From positions 3,131,885-3,195,884 of the forward strand of contig NC_092029.1 in assembly GCF_042242105.1 (NCBI RefSeq): a stretch of DNA of 64,000 nucleotides, read 5' to 3'. Position numbers and translations under genes: made by a program. Shown in pieces: positions 43,871 to 58,033 of the stretch. The first letter of the stretch is position 1. Every line of letters starts with the position of its first letter. The notes beneath the pieces are model-generated. The model made no database searches. It was not told the origin of the DNA and saw only the letters and a list, made by a program, of their open reading frames with translations. This DNA is from Pempheris klunzingeri. Lineage: Eukaryota > Chordata > Actinopteri > Acropomatiformes > Pempheridae.

Positions 43871-46310
43871 GGCGGGGGCTTTAAATGACAGACGCAGTTA
43901 TTAGCTACCAAAATAGTTTCTGTTGTTATTGATGACCTCTGTCGCTTAGCAGCAGGTCAAGCTGACAGATGTTCTTAAAGGAGGAGAAACATTCTGTTAC
44001 ACCAACATGTGCTCATTTTTCTGCCAAGTCCTAAAGAAGTGAAGTGCAAATATTACTTTTGTGTAACACAGATTTTTTTTCTTTTGTCATCTCTTTAATC
44101 AACCTGTGGCCGTTCAGTATTTCCAGAACAAGCGGGCTGAAGGCAGGTGGATGTCAGGTGGAGCCAGACCATGTGTTCACTCAGTAAAGTAACACACTGT
44201 AAGCCGGCTGGCCGCCGCCTTCACAGCTGGAAAAATAAAAATGACTCAGCTGGTCCAAGTTCAGCTGCAGCCACTTTGTCCATTCAGACAAACAAGGAGT
44301 GAAGGCAGATGTTGTAACAACGGTCTCATTCAAGGCAGATCTATGTGGCAGAGGGGTGTAACACTCTGTGCACGCTGTCAGTGAATATTAGAGGCAGTCA
44401 GGATGTTTCAGTCACAAATGAAATACTTCTCTATCTGCGGCCTTAAACTTAAAACTTGTGTTTTAAAACTCTGAAAACACACAAATCAAAAATGTAGGAT
44501 TTAGAGCAGAGGGACGCTGCTGGTATTTTGCAACACGAGGGAGAAAATCTGCTCTGTTTTGTGTTTGACAACCTAAAATGTTAATGCAGATTTTAATCAG
44601 TAACTCATCATTTCAGTCAGTCAGGAAACCATTCGATGAATCTTGCTTTCGCTCCGTGAGGCGTCGGTACCAAGTGTCCTATGAGAGTCCAGACAGTACT
44701 GTATGCACTGTTTCACGCTCGTATGCGTGATGCGTCCTAAGGATTGTCCAAAAATGGCATCAATGCTGAATTTGATTGTTTTTGGATCCTCCTGTTGAGG
44801 CCTTCGATGGCTGAGAAGCTTGAAATCAAAGAAGCTTGAAATCTCACGTCACACATCAGTCCAGCATCATGTTCATATCAAGAGATAAAACAGTATTCAC
44901 TTCTCATCACGCAGTACAGACACCTGAAATCAAGACAAATATTCTGCTTACGCTGTTCGACACACGTCATGTGTGTGAATCTACATGCGTTCATGTTTCT
45001 TCATGTTTGTTACATCCACAGAATGTACTGAACAGTTTTAAGCCTTCAGACTGAGAACTATACAAGTTTGTTTTAATTAAGAAAAGATGTGTTCATAAGC
45101 ACAAGCAGAGCCCTCCACCAGCTCTGCTCATACTATTAAGGGCTTCGATGCCTTAAGGGCACCTTAAGGGGAGCGATAGGGGTTTTCATTCAGGTTAAAA
45201 AGCAGCTTTAAACATTTGCTCTCTAGACATTTGGCTACTGACTGGATTGATGATAAACTCATCTGCCTTTTAGGATACTTGAAAAAAATGACAACAGACT
45301 TCTGTAGTTTTCATCTGAAGGATTAACTTAAAGAAAAATGGTGTTTGATTATGAATCAAGCACAAAGATGATTATCTTCGCTCTAGTAAGCTGCACCAGG
45401 CAAATGTTTTGTGACCAAAAGTGGCAACAAGAGACTTATTTATTAACTCAGAGGCAGGTGATAATGAGCCCTGTGATAGTGCTGGTGTTCATACTTAAAC
45501 TTCGTGTGTCCCATTTAAAGTGTTTTGGCCACTAGTGTTTTATTAGCATCCCATCAGCTAATGCTGACCCCACACAAGAGGGTAATTGGGTAGATTGTGG
45601 GTCTGACTGAAGGCTGGTTTGAACAGATTATTTGCCCAGATGATCCCGTAGTTTAAGGGTTTTACAGACATAATCTTAATGTTACCTGAATATCAAGTAT
45701 CCATGTGAAAGGACCAGCGATAGTAACGGGCCTCACCAGTGTCCTGCAGAATAACCACTACAGAGGGGACACGGTTAAAATCGGTTCAATCTGTGGTCTC
45801 CCACAAAAACAATCCCGTGGCGTGAACCCAGCGTAACTCTGATGCAGGTGAGCTCATATTATATCATATATAGTGAGCAGACATGGATGTAAACCATATA
45901 CGTCTCAAACAATCTGAAGAATAGACACACAAAGTGCTGAGGAACTTTAAGAGTAGGCCTGAGGTCACAGAGGACCTCTAATGAGAGTGGGGGCCACTTC
46001 TGGATCTAAACTGAGACAGGAGAGAGTTTTCTTACACAACCTGCCTGGTGCAACTTTAACTTCATATCTAATGGAGCGAAGACGATCTTCCACCGCTGTA
46101 ACATTTTAAAACACGAGCAGCCTCATTGTACGTTTGTTGTTTTGGGCTCATTAATCGTCAGCGGGAGGATTTCTGTGTACCGACTGTTCCATCTGATTGT
46201 TTTCTTGCTTTTCGTTGAATGTTTCACGACGTCTTGTTGCCATCCGAAAACTACGAACATTTTATCCTAGCTTTTTGTTTCAACAATGAGCTATGCACGC
46301 ACTGCTTTTT

Positions 46311-46331
46311 AAAAAAAAAAAAAAAAAAAAA
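46311..46331. repeat. poly(A) run
   Basis: A run of about 21 A. No retroposon body was recognised before it. Confidence 0.85.
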
Positions 46332-47954
46332 TCCTAGTCTTCCATAATTCAGTGACGGAGGACGACGCTGCTTGTACGTCGACCTACACGAAAATGAAAA
46401 TCGCATCTTAATCTTATCATTTAAAGTGATTCTACTCGCCAAGGACACACAGAGAAGCCACAGCGTTCCCTGTGTGTAGCTCCACCTGAGCCGCCATCAC
46501 TGATCCGAGGTGCTGTGAGAAAAAGCAGAATACTTTTACATATTTCTGATGTTTGGCCAGCGGCGGAGCGTAGCCCGGCCCAGAGCCCACACAGAGCTGA
46601 CGGTCACACCTCCAGCTCTGGCACAAACCAACCAGCTCAGCACGCTCACTAATATTTGTCCTGGAGGAGAAGTGTTGATTCTGTCCAAAGGCTTCGTGTC
46701 TGAAGAAGCACAAAGCTGCTTTTCTAGCGTGGATGAAAACAAACAGACGAAGAATCGATGCATCTCCACACACTGAAGACGCAACATATCTGTGGGTGCA
46801 TTTTACAGGAAAGACCCGACTGATGTTCACGTATTGTTTTTGTTTGTTGGATTCAGCAGTCATCCAAGGACCTAAAGTTCATGAATTTGTCTCGATGCAC
46901 AACAGACAAACGGCTAAATGGCAGTTTTGGAGCCAACAACAGTGACAAACTACCTGACTGCTCAGTGACGACACGTCACGACAAAACACAACAACCAGAC
47001 GGGGAGCGGATCCTCGATGTAGCCACACACATCTGTTTTCATGTCCGTTTGCAATAGAGACCTCTGTGCTTGACAATTTATCTTCTTGAATGTTTTCAGT
47101 TTTTTGTCGTTTTGTTTTTTGTTTTTTTTTTTAAAATAAGTTTGTGGTATTACTTCTTAGGAAGACATTTGGGTTTGAGTCATTGATTGTACGCTCTCAT
47201 TTTGAATGAAGAGAACAGCTTGTAGATGTAACAGGCGTTCTTTTTGATGGCCTTTGATTTGTTTCCAAAGTGCTGATACCACATTTCTCAGCTCCATCTT
47301 AGTCCAAAACTTAGTCTGTTCTACAGTCAGCGACTCACGAGGCCACTTTTAACCTACAGAACACCGGCCAACGCTCACAGCAGCGATATCAGTAGCATCA
47401 TTTGATCATTTTAACATGAACTCTGTTACCCAGTCTGAAAACTTGACACGCTAGCTGACTTAATGGCCAAACAGGGACGCTAATCAATTAAATTCAGAAG
47501 TTCCCTGTTGCATCTTCATGAAATTCAAAATCTTTGCTGGCCAACATCTATAAATGCTTTACATTTTGCTGCTGGATCAACAAAAGTTTGTTTTTTTTTT
47601 TTCCTCCTGAAAGCCGAATTCAGAGCAAAATATCTGAACAGTGTTTGAAATTAAGATATTTATTGGACGTGAAAAAGCTTCCAGTGCCTCAGCAGAACGG
47701 GTTTAACCAGATGAGAATATCTTGATGTGTGTGTGGTGTGTGTGTGTGTTTGGAGGAGTCATGTTTCCAGTGAACGAGCTCAGATCTCTCCGTCTCTCTC
47801 TCTTCACAGCTGCTCCCTCGTTGTTTTCTCGCTGGTTTTGTTCTCCTCATCTGAAACTCTGTGATGGATGTTTTGGTTTCGGATGAGGACAAAAGGGACG
47901 ATCAGCTTTCTGTCAAACTCTTGACTCTGACGTGAAGTAAGACGAGCAAAAATT

Positions 47955-48101
<147 letters not shown>

Positions 48102-48246
48102 CTAATCGAACCCCAGCCCACTGTAACAGTATTCAGCCCACTGATCAAACAGCTCATCGGACGGACTGCAGCCAACCGTCGGTGCGAGTGATGGGTTTAA
48201 CATGTGAAGAGCTGAAGAGCCGCCCCCCCCACACACACAAACACAC

Positions 48247-48280
<34 letters not shown>

Positions 48281-48764
48281 TATTTTTGAAGAGCGCTGTG
48301 GAGTCCTCCAGGTTCCCCGTGTGGTTTTGTATTCCTGTGGAGATGCTTAGTAGGAGAAGATGTGACCCCACTTCAATAATATTCTAATGATTATTGTAAC
48401 TTTCCTACTGTTGCGGCATCAGTGGTCAGACAGCAGCTGTTTTTATCAACAACTGTAGCAGCATGTGTTCTTTTAATAAATGATCTATGTTTTTAAACTG
48501 TGGGCTCTTTTACTTTTCACACTTTTGACCCATTTTTGTACTTTTATCTTATGACTGCGGTTTATTTAGCAAACTCTAGCCTAGTAAGAGCTCTCGGGGC
48601 TGAATGGTAAGAGTGATCTAAATTAGCCTGTTGCACATTACACAAATATGTTTGAGGCTATTCAGTTGTCACTGTTTGTCCACCAGAGAGCCCTGACCAC
48701 TTTATTTTTACACTACACACAGTATCCAGGTCATAAATCTAAAAACTAATGAAATATCAAAAAT

Positions 48765-48790
48765 ATTAATAATAATAATAATAATAATAA
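48765..48790. repeat. (AAT)n microsatellite
   Basis: About eight AAT units. Confidence 0.85.
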
Positions 48791-49580
48791 ATATCGACTG
48801 AAATATCTGAATCTTTAAACTCTAGAATATCAATATTGGCCTCAAAGTGGAGCACAGCAGCATTAAATAACATGTTTACTAATATAAAGTTTGACATTCA
48901 CATTGTGGTGAAGCTACTTTTACTTATTACACCATAATATTAGTCAGATTTAACACAACCGGACTGAAGCATGTGAGAGGTTAGCTGGTTTGTTGGCTGC
49001 TGACTGAGTGACGAGTTGATGGATTTCTGTATTATCTTTCCTGGGGGGGGGGACTCATAATATCAAACACAACACAATATAAAGCCTTGTGTTAGCAGAT
49101 CACCCCCCCCACCCACCCCCCTGCTGTCAGTAGCAAACAGCATGACGCAGCGCTCAGACTGCAGATTAGGAAAATGAAAAGGAGGAGACTTCAGGTAAAA
49201 CTTGGAAATGCAAATAAGTCTGAAAAGATGTAAGAGAAGAGGTTTGGTGGAGGCAGGACAGGAGAAGATTGTTAGAAGGATGTTTAAAGAGGGAAAGAGC
49301 AGGACGTTCCTCCTGTGAGCAAACCCTCAGAAAACATGATGACCTTCAACAACACGAGGAAGCTGCAGAGAAAACAGTGTTCGAACAGTGTTCCTCTTTA
49401 GATGGCGGTCCGGTAAACAGTCACACCACACTACAGCCTGCTGCCTGATAAAATAATCTGCTTACGTTCCACTGCAGATGTGTGTGTGTGTGTGTTTTAG
49501 ACAAGCACATGGAGGCAGCAGATTTATAGAAATAATCCTTCATTTCTCATCTATGCAGCAGCTTAAGGACTCTCTCACTC

Positions 49581-49624
<44 letters not shown>
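49581..49624. repeat. (GT)n microsatellite
   Basis: About 22 GT units. Confidence 0.9.
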
Positions 49625-49625
<1 letters not shown>

Positions 49626-50970
49626 AGATGAGATCCCTCTCCATTGTTAGGATCAAGCTGTTGACCGACCTGTCAAGGTGAGACGGCAAGAAGCCATCGG
49701 ATCAACAATTCCTACCAACACAATAACTCGTTCTCCACCTCACGCTGTGTTTCAGAGCCAAACAGAACCTGGAGTCAGCTGAAAACTCACAATATAATAT
49801 AAATATAAATCTAAATATTACACAGACATCATCTCTCTGCTGCACCAGTAACCACAGCGAACACGCTAGGGTCCTAGAATACACCTGTACGGCACCGCAG
49901 CAGCTTACAGCACGTTAAAACACACCGGTGTTGGTGGAAGCCTGAATCTACCTGCAGGAACAGGTGCTCCTCTAACATTGGCAGCAGCTGAGTGCAGAGT
50001 AACCTAAACAAACCGTTCATGGCTAAAATCCAGCTTCTGTTTTGCAGAGTTGTGGCCCGACATCATCGAAAAGCTCTTTGGATTCCTGAGCCTCAAAAAC
50101 CAAAATGCCTCTCAGATCAATGTGACGCAGCTCAAGGCAGAAATTTAACTTTTACCAAATCTTTTTTTTACATCAACAAAACCTTTAAGTGCAGTTGTTT
50201 GCTTTTCTGTTAGAGAGGCCACTAGACAGGCAGCTGCACTCCTTATGTGACATTCACCCTCGTACATGTTCACTACACAAGTCTGTGTGTTGTGATCTAG
50301 AAAGGATGTTTTGGTTTTAGCGTTGAGACTACAGGCAGTTTCTTTTTTTTAAATGTCAGAACTGATGAATGAGCCCCGTCTCCTCTCTAATAAATTAGCT
50401 CCTACACCTGAGACGTCTTTGTTGTAACTTTGATAAAGAGGAGGAATTCATTTCTTTTCACATTTGTGAAACGTGAGAGGAGGCATCGGAGGGTTTGTGC
50501 CAGAAATGTGCAATAACATCCAGGTGAGCCTGAAACTCTCCGTTTTTAGATTCAAACATCCTGTCGGCTCTTTGTCGGTGTGGATTCAAGATGGTTTTCA
50601 TGGTTTCTAGTGGTGATAATCATCCCAACATCCACAGACAGTCCATGTCTCCAATGTTCACACATAAACAAACACTCTTCACTTCAAACTATGAGCTTTT
50701 TTTTTTTTAGTTCACCTGCCTTCACTGCTGCATCACTGGTTTCCACAAAGTCTGCTGCTGCCATCTAGTGCTCGTAAACTAAACAAAGACTTGTCCAGCT
50801 CAGATTTGTTGCGATGCAGCAAAGAAACCTGATGAGCACAAACTGCTCTGCGGCAGAGGCACAGCAGGAGGACGGACACCCGACATCAACCATCTGCTGA
50901 TGTGGGCAGAAACATGAGGGATGTGAAGGCAGTGAGAGCGATGAAGAGAAGCATGCAAACTGTACGCAGA

Positions 50971-51014
50971 AAGGTTCAAAGGTCAAAGGTTCAAAGGTCA
51001 AAGGTCAAAGGTCA
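50971..51014 (+). promoter_or_regulatory. array of nuclear-receptor AGGTCA half-sites (DR1)
   Basis: Six direct repeats of A-AGGT(T)CA lie in 44 bp. Four are perfect AGGTCA, and the last three (50995, 51002, 51009) are spaced by 1 bp, the DR1 layout bound by RXR heterodimers and HNF4. It may equally be a neutral 7-bp tandem repeat. It lies about 2.3 kb past the angel2 stop. Confidence 0.4.
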
Positions 51015-53341
51015 ACCCAGCCAGCGGATCTGAACCTGCAGCCTTCCTGCTGTGAGGCAACACTGCTAAACTTCTAACACCACCAATATTCACTACACAC
51101 AAGCAGAAACTCTCCAAACGACATGATACAGCACTCAAACACTTACTGCAGTAACTATGACACTGAGTGCTGCCACACTTCGGTTTACAAGATGAAGAAA
51201 CACAGTTAAAAGCACTGGGAATAAAAAAAAGTAAGATGTTTAATATGAAGTTTTTCATATATATATATTCGTGTTGCTAAGATAAATACAATTTTAGGGT
51301 CTTAAGGGTGTTTATTTAAGGATTTACTGCCATTTTTTCCTCTTAAATTACAGATATCAAACATTCACTCAGGATTAAAATCATTGGAAATGTTCCTGAT
51401 TCGTAAAAATCACCTCATCTTCATCGACAACCATCTAAAATGTCCTTTTGTTTGCTATCTATCAAACTAGTCACATGAGTATTTCTTTCAGGATTAGGGA
51501 AGCGAATAACCAGGTGTTTGTTTCTAATCTTTGTTTGCTCAAATTAAAATAGATTAGCAGAAAAAACAGTGATGTTTTTCGACAGCAAACAGAAGGTGTT
51601 GAGACGCAGCCCCAGAACGGACCGAAGGGAGCCTGCGGAGCCTGTTGAGATCCAGCCCAGTGTCTTGCTGCAGTGCAGAGTGATGCACAGAATACCAAGA
51701 GGTCTGAGTGCTGAGGGGGGGGGGCGAGGTGAACGGTGCAACCATCTGTCACCATCACACACACACTGTCGTTAAAAAGTGGCTTCAGAGACGCTAATGG
51801 CAAACAGACTTTTAGACAACAGACAATAGAAAACACAGCCACTTCTATTTACAGCCAAACCTCAAACCCAGCAGTGTGTCATTATGCTTGAATATGAGAA
51901 AAACATCTCTCTCCCATCAGGCCAGAGGACAAACAGCAGACGTCCTGCAGAACAATGAACGGACAAGAGTTTAGCCACAGTAGAAGCACACAGAAGCTGC
52001 AGACACACAGCGGAGGCACAAAGAGCTTCCTGTTCGTCTCCCTGTGCTCATTTAAGCAGCGTGACGACGGCATTAAACCAACAGCAGCCACATGTAAAAA
52101 CACACATGTTCTTTATTTACATCCAATACAAACAAGCAGCTTGCTAGAAAAATATATACAGTTTGTTGATTTGTGTAGAAATGTGAAATCACACCACAAT
52201 GCCCATGAGTTCATCTTCATGTCCTCCTCAGCACCATTCACAGTTCTACAAAATAAAAGCCTTTACTGGCTGAAAGTACCTTAATGATTCGTGAAGCAAA
52301 TCATAGATGATATAACACATTCTCTGTGATAAATAATCAAACTTTAATTCTTTCCTACTGTTCAGAGTTTGATCTCATGTGGATTTAATGTTTTTGTGGC
52401 ACAGTGGATTAGATACAAGACAAGTGTTACAGGGGAAACTTTTTTTTTTCTCTTCTATGAATAATTAATAAATAAGCTAAAGACTCTTTTAATAACCAAA
52501 TCCTTCATGTTCATTTCTTTATTGAAAAGCCATGCTGTTGTTCAGTATAACGTACTGTACCGCTATGTTGATCGTGTAGAGATCCAAATACAATAGAGAT
52601 AGAAGAGATCCAACCATCAGCAGCACTTTAACGTCACGTGATAATGTTCAGGCTTTAAAAACAGATCTAAAACTTGGTGCAGTCACACAATTCAAGAGAA
52701 GAATCTAAACATAGTGTCTTGAAACAAACACTTTTTCCAGTAAATAAGAAAAAAAACAAAAAACTGTGACCTTCTCGGCAGCAATCAAATGAGATGTTAG
52801 TGCTGGTCGTTAAGAATCATGCAGATTTAGTTTGTGTTGACAGCTTCAGGACAATCCTCCTGATCACACTGATCAATCACAGAGTCACAGAGACACGAGG
52901 AACAGGATCATTCGGCTGTTCCTTTGGTTTCTAACATTCATTTGAAACAAACTTTGCATGAGAAATGCAAACTGAAAATCAGACTGTAAAATTATGAAAA
53001 CTTTAAATTATTGTTAAAAGCCAAGTTAAGTGCTTTACAAAATCTGCTGCATGAAACTATTTGTGTTTTTGTGTTCTGTACTTTTTGTTCTGGGGTTTCC
53101 TGCAGTTTTTAATCTGCCGACAAATTTAATAATTTAAGTGCATTTAGGATTTTACAGTGTTTAAGTGGATCAAATTTCTTCTTGGTTGTCACAGTTTTAG
53201 GGAAACACGTTAGAAAGAACGAGAAGTAACTCTCGAACCAAAGTATCTGCACCTTTGCTTCTTGGCAGTTTGATAGAAAAGTCCAGGAACTTTATTTTGA
53301 TTATTTCGTGTTCAGTCGACATCTTCTGGCTCCCGTCGGAG

Positions 53342-53842
53342 TCAGCGCCCGAGGCGGAAGCGAGCAAGAAGAGGGAGGTGATCGGACGAGTGGTGCTGAT
53401 TGGGCAGGCCGTTGACTTCCTCAACCGCCGACTGGTCGACCAATGACAGCCTGCCCAGCAGCTGGAGGCCCCGCCCACCAGGAAGTGAGGGAGGTGGGGT
53501 TACATCTGTCAGAGGAGAACAGAGGGACGTGAGGGAGGGAGAGAAGGAGAGGCAGCGGTGTGGCAAGACGGGGAGGAAGGTGGAGGAGAGAAAAAACAAA
53601 AAAAATTAAAAAAGAATACAAGAAGAAAGGAAGAATAAAGAGCAAACTGATGAATTTTAGCAAAAACTGTCCAGTAAAATCAGTCAGGTTCCTCATTTTG
53701 TTCAGATAGTTTCTGATAAACTGAAGTTTTGTAGAAGTAAGGCATGAAAAAAACAGCATCACCTTGGTATTGACACCTAAACGCAGGTATTGACACCAGT
53801 ATCAATAATGATAGTAAAGAAAGGCATTGAGGGAAGTGATTT

Positions 53843-53881
<39 letters not shown>

Positions 53882-54020
53882 CACCTGGAGTGTACAGGAT
53901 GTAATCCACCGTCATGGCTGTGCGCGAGTGACAGGTGGTGATCTCAGGTCTCCCATCAGGCGCCAGGCGGTGCTGGTAGGACGACTGCAGCTTCAGGCCG
54001 TGCTCGATCCTCGCTCTAAA

Positions 54021-54063
<43 letters not shown>

Positions 54064-57000
54064 GGTTATAGAGCGTGAAGACTCTGCTTTACACTTGGAC
54101 TTTGGAGAGAAATGAAAGAAGACAGACAGAGTAAATCTTACCTCTTAGCAGCAGCAGCTTTGTTGGCAACATCTTCTACAGTCAGATTAGAGATGGCTCC
54201 TTCTACGGCTGAGAGAGAAAACAGTGTCAGCGATGAGGCTCCACGTCCAGCTGACAGACCCAGCAATAAAACAAACTTAATCTAAGGACTAAACTAAAAA
54301 GGTTGATTTTTGTGCCAAGACATCCAAACTTAAGTGTTTGCATGAATTAAACTGAGCAGATTTAGCAACTTCAAATATCTTCAGATTGAACATAGTTTAA
54401 CTCAAATAATAACAGTAAAAAGTGTGCAGTAAGGTAAGTTTAGATGAGCTCAGTAGATGATGGATGTACCTGTCGGGCTGCTGGAGGACGACTCAGCAGT
54501 GGGTTTGTATTCACACCGAGAGTTGATTCCCAAACCGTGAGACCAGATTGGAGACGTGAGGAGACGCTGACCTCTGGGACTGTTTTCCTGACCAGACACC
54601 TGCATACAAACACACAGTCACATACTGAAAGTCATCTTTTTACAATTAAACTGGTATTTTTAAATCCAGGCCCCCGTTTTTATGTATTTTGGGTTTGAAT
54701 TTTGGGATTTTTATACATTAGTTTGGATCCAAGCTAACACCAACAGGCAGCAGTAGAAGAGCAACTCCTGTGATCTGCAGGGTAAAATTCCTGTTTTTGT
54801 AAATGGAGTCTGGTGGCTTTGAGGAGAACAATGAAACAGGAGGTTTGTGGTTCATCAAAAAGGATCTAAGCAAACTCAGAGTAACAATCGAAGCGCCTGT
54901 TAGTGGCAGAAAGAAGCACTTCAGTGGACGCACCCCCCCACCGGACCAATTCCAACACATTTTGTTTGTAGCAGTTGTTTTAAAACCTACATTTATATAA
55001 AATAGGGTGTGTGTGTCTCACCATGCCAATCTGTAGTCCCTGGTACTCCAGGCAGCCTGTGGTCAGAAAGCTGTACAGTGGACTCCAGGGGGTGGAGTTA
55101 AAATCCCCACACAGCAAAACCGGACAGGTGGAGCCGTCCGGGAGGCGGGACAGTCTCTTTATCTCGGCCAATAGGATCGCCAGCTGAGCCAGTTTGACGT
55201 CGCCGCGGCGAGGGTTGTAGAGGAGGTGAGTGTTGGCGACGCAGATGAAGGCGGATGGATCTGACGGAGCCGCGGTGTCGTTTGGCTGCAGCAGCACGAC
55301 CAGTCCCACGTTGTCCCGGTCCAGGAGGGCGTCGCCGGGGCGGAAAAACTCAATGGGATTGGAGGAAAGGAGTGACAGGCGGGAGGCTTTAAAGATGACA
55401 GCACAGCCGTCTGGTTTCCTTCCTGTTCGCCTCTTGTACTCACACTGGTAACCTGACACACACACACACACACACACACACCAATATGAACATAAACACA
55501 TGCATAAGGTTTAACATTTCACAATAAAAGCACAAGAAATGTGAAAATACATTGATGGATTTTAAATATTTTCCATCATACGGTCTTCAATTGCAAAGAG
55601 GACACACACACACACACACACACACACATACCTAGTGCCTGTAGAGCAGGTTTAATCTGGTTTTCGTAGTGGTCCTCTTGGACTTCTTGCAGACATACGA
55701 TCTAGAAAAAGAGATTTTCCGTCACATGTTATGTCTCCATCACTAATGCTGTAATTGAGATGTCACGGCAGGATGTTCATTTAGTAAATTATGGTCCCAT
55801 TCAGAGGAAAATAGACCAGGAAGAGCGTTAAGACGGGGCTACCCTGTGATAAACCTAACCAATCAGATACAAATGTCACTTCTGGTTGTGAAACCAAGAT
55901 GGTGACGGCCAAAACTCCAAACTTGAAGCTTCAAAAATGGCCGTCCACAACCAACGGGTGACGTCACGGTCGCTATTGAGATTTTCACGGCAACATATTA
56001 ATGCTTCTGGTTTTTAGAAGGAGGCAGCAGTCATATTTTCAAGTGTCCTCATACTTCTGGCCATATAATGTACATCCCTTTGAATCAACCTAACCCACTC
56101 ACATCAGCGTTGTACTGCTGGATCTCCGCCAGCAGGTTGGGCAGCCGGTACTCCCAGGGCAGGACGCTGGGGTTACAGTGGCGGTACAGGTAGGCGTTGT
56201 CCTGCAGCAGCTCCTGCGACAGGATGTTGTAGGTCATCACCGAGAAGTCGAACGCTGCGCTGTCCTGGCAGGCAGGAAGAGCCTCCCAGCGTCTCTGAAG
56301 AGCTGAGGAGGGACAGACAGATGCATCAGCAGCTTCACAGCCATCCAACAATAACAGATACATTAATTACACGTGTCCTGAACTGAGACATGAGATTGTA
56401 AATTGCTCCTTTACTCATCAAACAAAAGCAACAAGACATTACAGGTTTACTTCACAGAAGAAAATAAGCAAATGCTGACATGTGGAATAGAATAATGTGA
56501 ATTTGGTCATTTATTTTTGGTGAGCGACTCAGAAAGCAACTCAAGTCTTGGATGTCAGAGCATCTTTAACACGCGGAGCTCTGAAAATAAAGTTCTTGAT
56601 GATTAAAGCAGCTACATGGAGCATTAAGTTTGTGCTGATGTTGGCGCCCCCTGTGGACACAAGCGGTACCGTTTCCCAGAATAAAGAATGTATCCGAGTA
56701 CAAAATGCATTTTCTAAAATTAAGCGTGGCCCTGAGATGATCACTGGTCACGCCAAGCGCTGTGACGGCCCCCAGGGCGAGAGAGGAGAGCCAGGCTAAG
56801 AGATAAGATGACCCAGATTGGAGGAGAGCCGTGGTAAATCATTTAGTTGGAAGCAGGCATTTAGGAGAACAAAACAGAAAGCCAATAACAGCCAATAACA
56901 GCCAATAACAGCCAATAACAGCCGATCTTCTGCTGGTCTGTAGCTTCTGTAGGTCACATACATTCCACTGTGACTGTTTCACAACCAGAACCTGTCCTTT

Positions 57001-58033
57001 GTATGTTTTTATGAACTAAAACCAGAACCTGCCAACATATAGTTAAACACAACACTTGTAGTTAACCTCCCTAAAGGTTTAACTTACGTTTCACTGGTTT
57101 TTCAGGCATCCAGGTTCCAGGTGGAGGAGGCTGCCTGCTGGCTCCGGCCACCTGCCACGGGTTTGAGGGGACAGCGGCGCTGCCAGGCTGCGAAGGAAGC
57201 TCCGGCCACTGGCCTCCATCACTACCTCGGTCCCTTAGCCGTCCCTCTGGTCCTCTTGTGCTCCTCTGCCAGCCTCCCTGCTCCTCTACGCCCCTCCCTT
57301 TAAACCAGGGGTTGGGTTTGTGCATGGTAACTTGCTCAGGTTCAGGTTTTGACTGGGGGGTTTGAGTCCTAGACCTTGCAGGCTGTGAATCTTCATGTTG
57401 CCTTTGTTGATGTGCAGCCCTCCCTCGATTTGGGGTTTCATCCCCACCATCGCTGTCTTTTCGCTGTCGGTCTTTAATCCCAGTTTTAGTCCTTTCTGCG
57501 GCTGCATCTCTGCTGTTTTCCCTTCTGACATCTTTTCCAGCTCCGTTCCTCCCTCGTTCTCGACTCCCATCCTTGAAGCGGTTGTTCGATCGAGGGCAGC
57601 TGTCGGTGCCGGAGTCCCACTTGGAGCCTTTGTCTTTGTCTTTGCCTCCTGCCGCTCCTCCTCTCTGTCCTTCCTTTTCTTTGACGCTCCTCGCCTCCTC
57701 TGCGCTCTTCCTCCGTTTGTAAGGAGGCTCTCTGTCTCTGTCGCGTCTCTCCATCATGACACCGGCAGAGGTGTAGAACGGATGGCAACCACCGGTGAAG
57801 TAACCCGGGTTGATGCTCCGTGGGCGTAACGTCCTACCAAAGAAAACCTGATGGGGGAGTCGAGGAGGCCAGGGGGGAAATCCCCGCACCGGCCACCATG
57901 GACGCGGAGCAGGGACGAGATGGGGGACGTAGGAGGACGAGACACTGCTGCTCCTGAAGCCGGCCCTGCTGAGAGCAGGAGGGCTGCGGGGAAGGATGGA
58001 GGAGACGGAGGAGCTCAGCTGGCGAAGGAACAT
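53342..58033 (-). CDS. angel2: Angel homolog 2, EEP/CCR4-family phosphoesterase (8 coding exons, 712 aa)
   Basis: Member of the endonuclease/exonuclease/phosphatase family; human ANGEL2 is known to act on RNA 2',3'-cyclic phosphate ends. Exons in transcript order: 58033-57088, 56302-56103, 55701-55632, 55452-55022, 54599-54470, 54208-54142, 54015-53885, 53505-53342, all GT-AG and in frame. Residues 1-100 include aromatic/Pro-rich sequence, and about 100-310 are a charged, low-complexity stretch. The catalytic domain follows: T-Y-N-I-L-S-Q (339-345), L-Q-E-V-Q-E-D-H with Glu388, A-N-T-H-L-L-Y-N (His481), C-G-D-F-N-S (Asp522, Asn524), T-V-D-Y-I and S-S-D-H-L-P-L (Asp700, His701). The end A-R-F-R-L-G-R matches the family C-terminus. 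It is about 170 residues longer than the human protein (544), nearly all in the N-terminal region. The start is the ATG at 58033, 7 nt after a good acceptor (CTCCCTCCAG), so a non-coding exon probably precedes it. Confidence 0.92.
53845..53879. repeat. (GT)n microsatellite beside angel2 exon 7
   Basis: About 17 GT units end at the 3' edge of the intron that follows angel2 coding exon 7 in transcript order. An (AC)n at 54022-54061 flanks the other side of that exon, so the 131-bp exon sits between inverted dinucleotide tracts. Confidence 0.9.
55458..55630. repeat. two (AC)n tracts in angel2 intron 3
   Basis: (AC)n at 55458-55482 and 55601-55629. On the transcript strand they are GT-rich and lie next to the donor and acceptor of the same short intron. 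Confidence 0.85.
55860..56070. repeat. interspersed repeat in angel2 intron 2
   Basis: CCAAGATGGTGACGGCCAAA, then GCTTCAAAAATGGCCGTCC and GGGTGACGTCACGGTCGC, follow the order of a dispersed percomorph repeat that I recognise. The same family may account for 5199-5218. The end, 56046-56065, is a short match to the transposon remnant at 31138. Confidence 0.5.
56303..57087 (-). other. angel2: angel2 intron 1 of the coding region
   Basis: Non-coding. It includes a tandem of four AGCCAATAAC-type units at 56880-56921, each holding a CCAAT pentamer. An open frame at 56548-56799 has no recognisable features. Confidence 0.55.
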
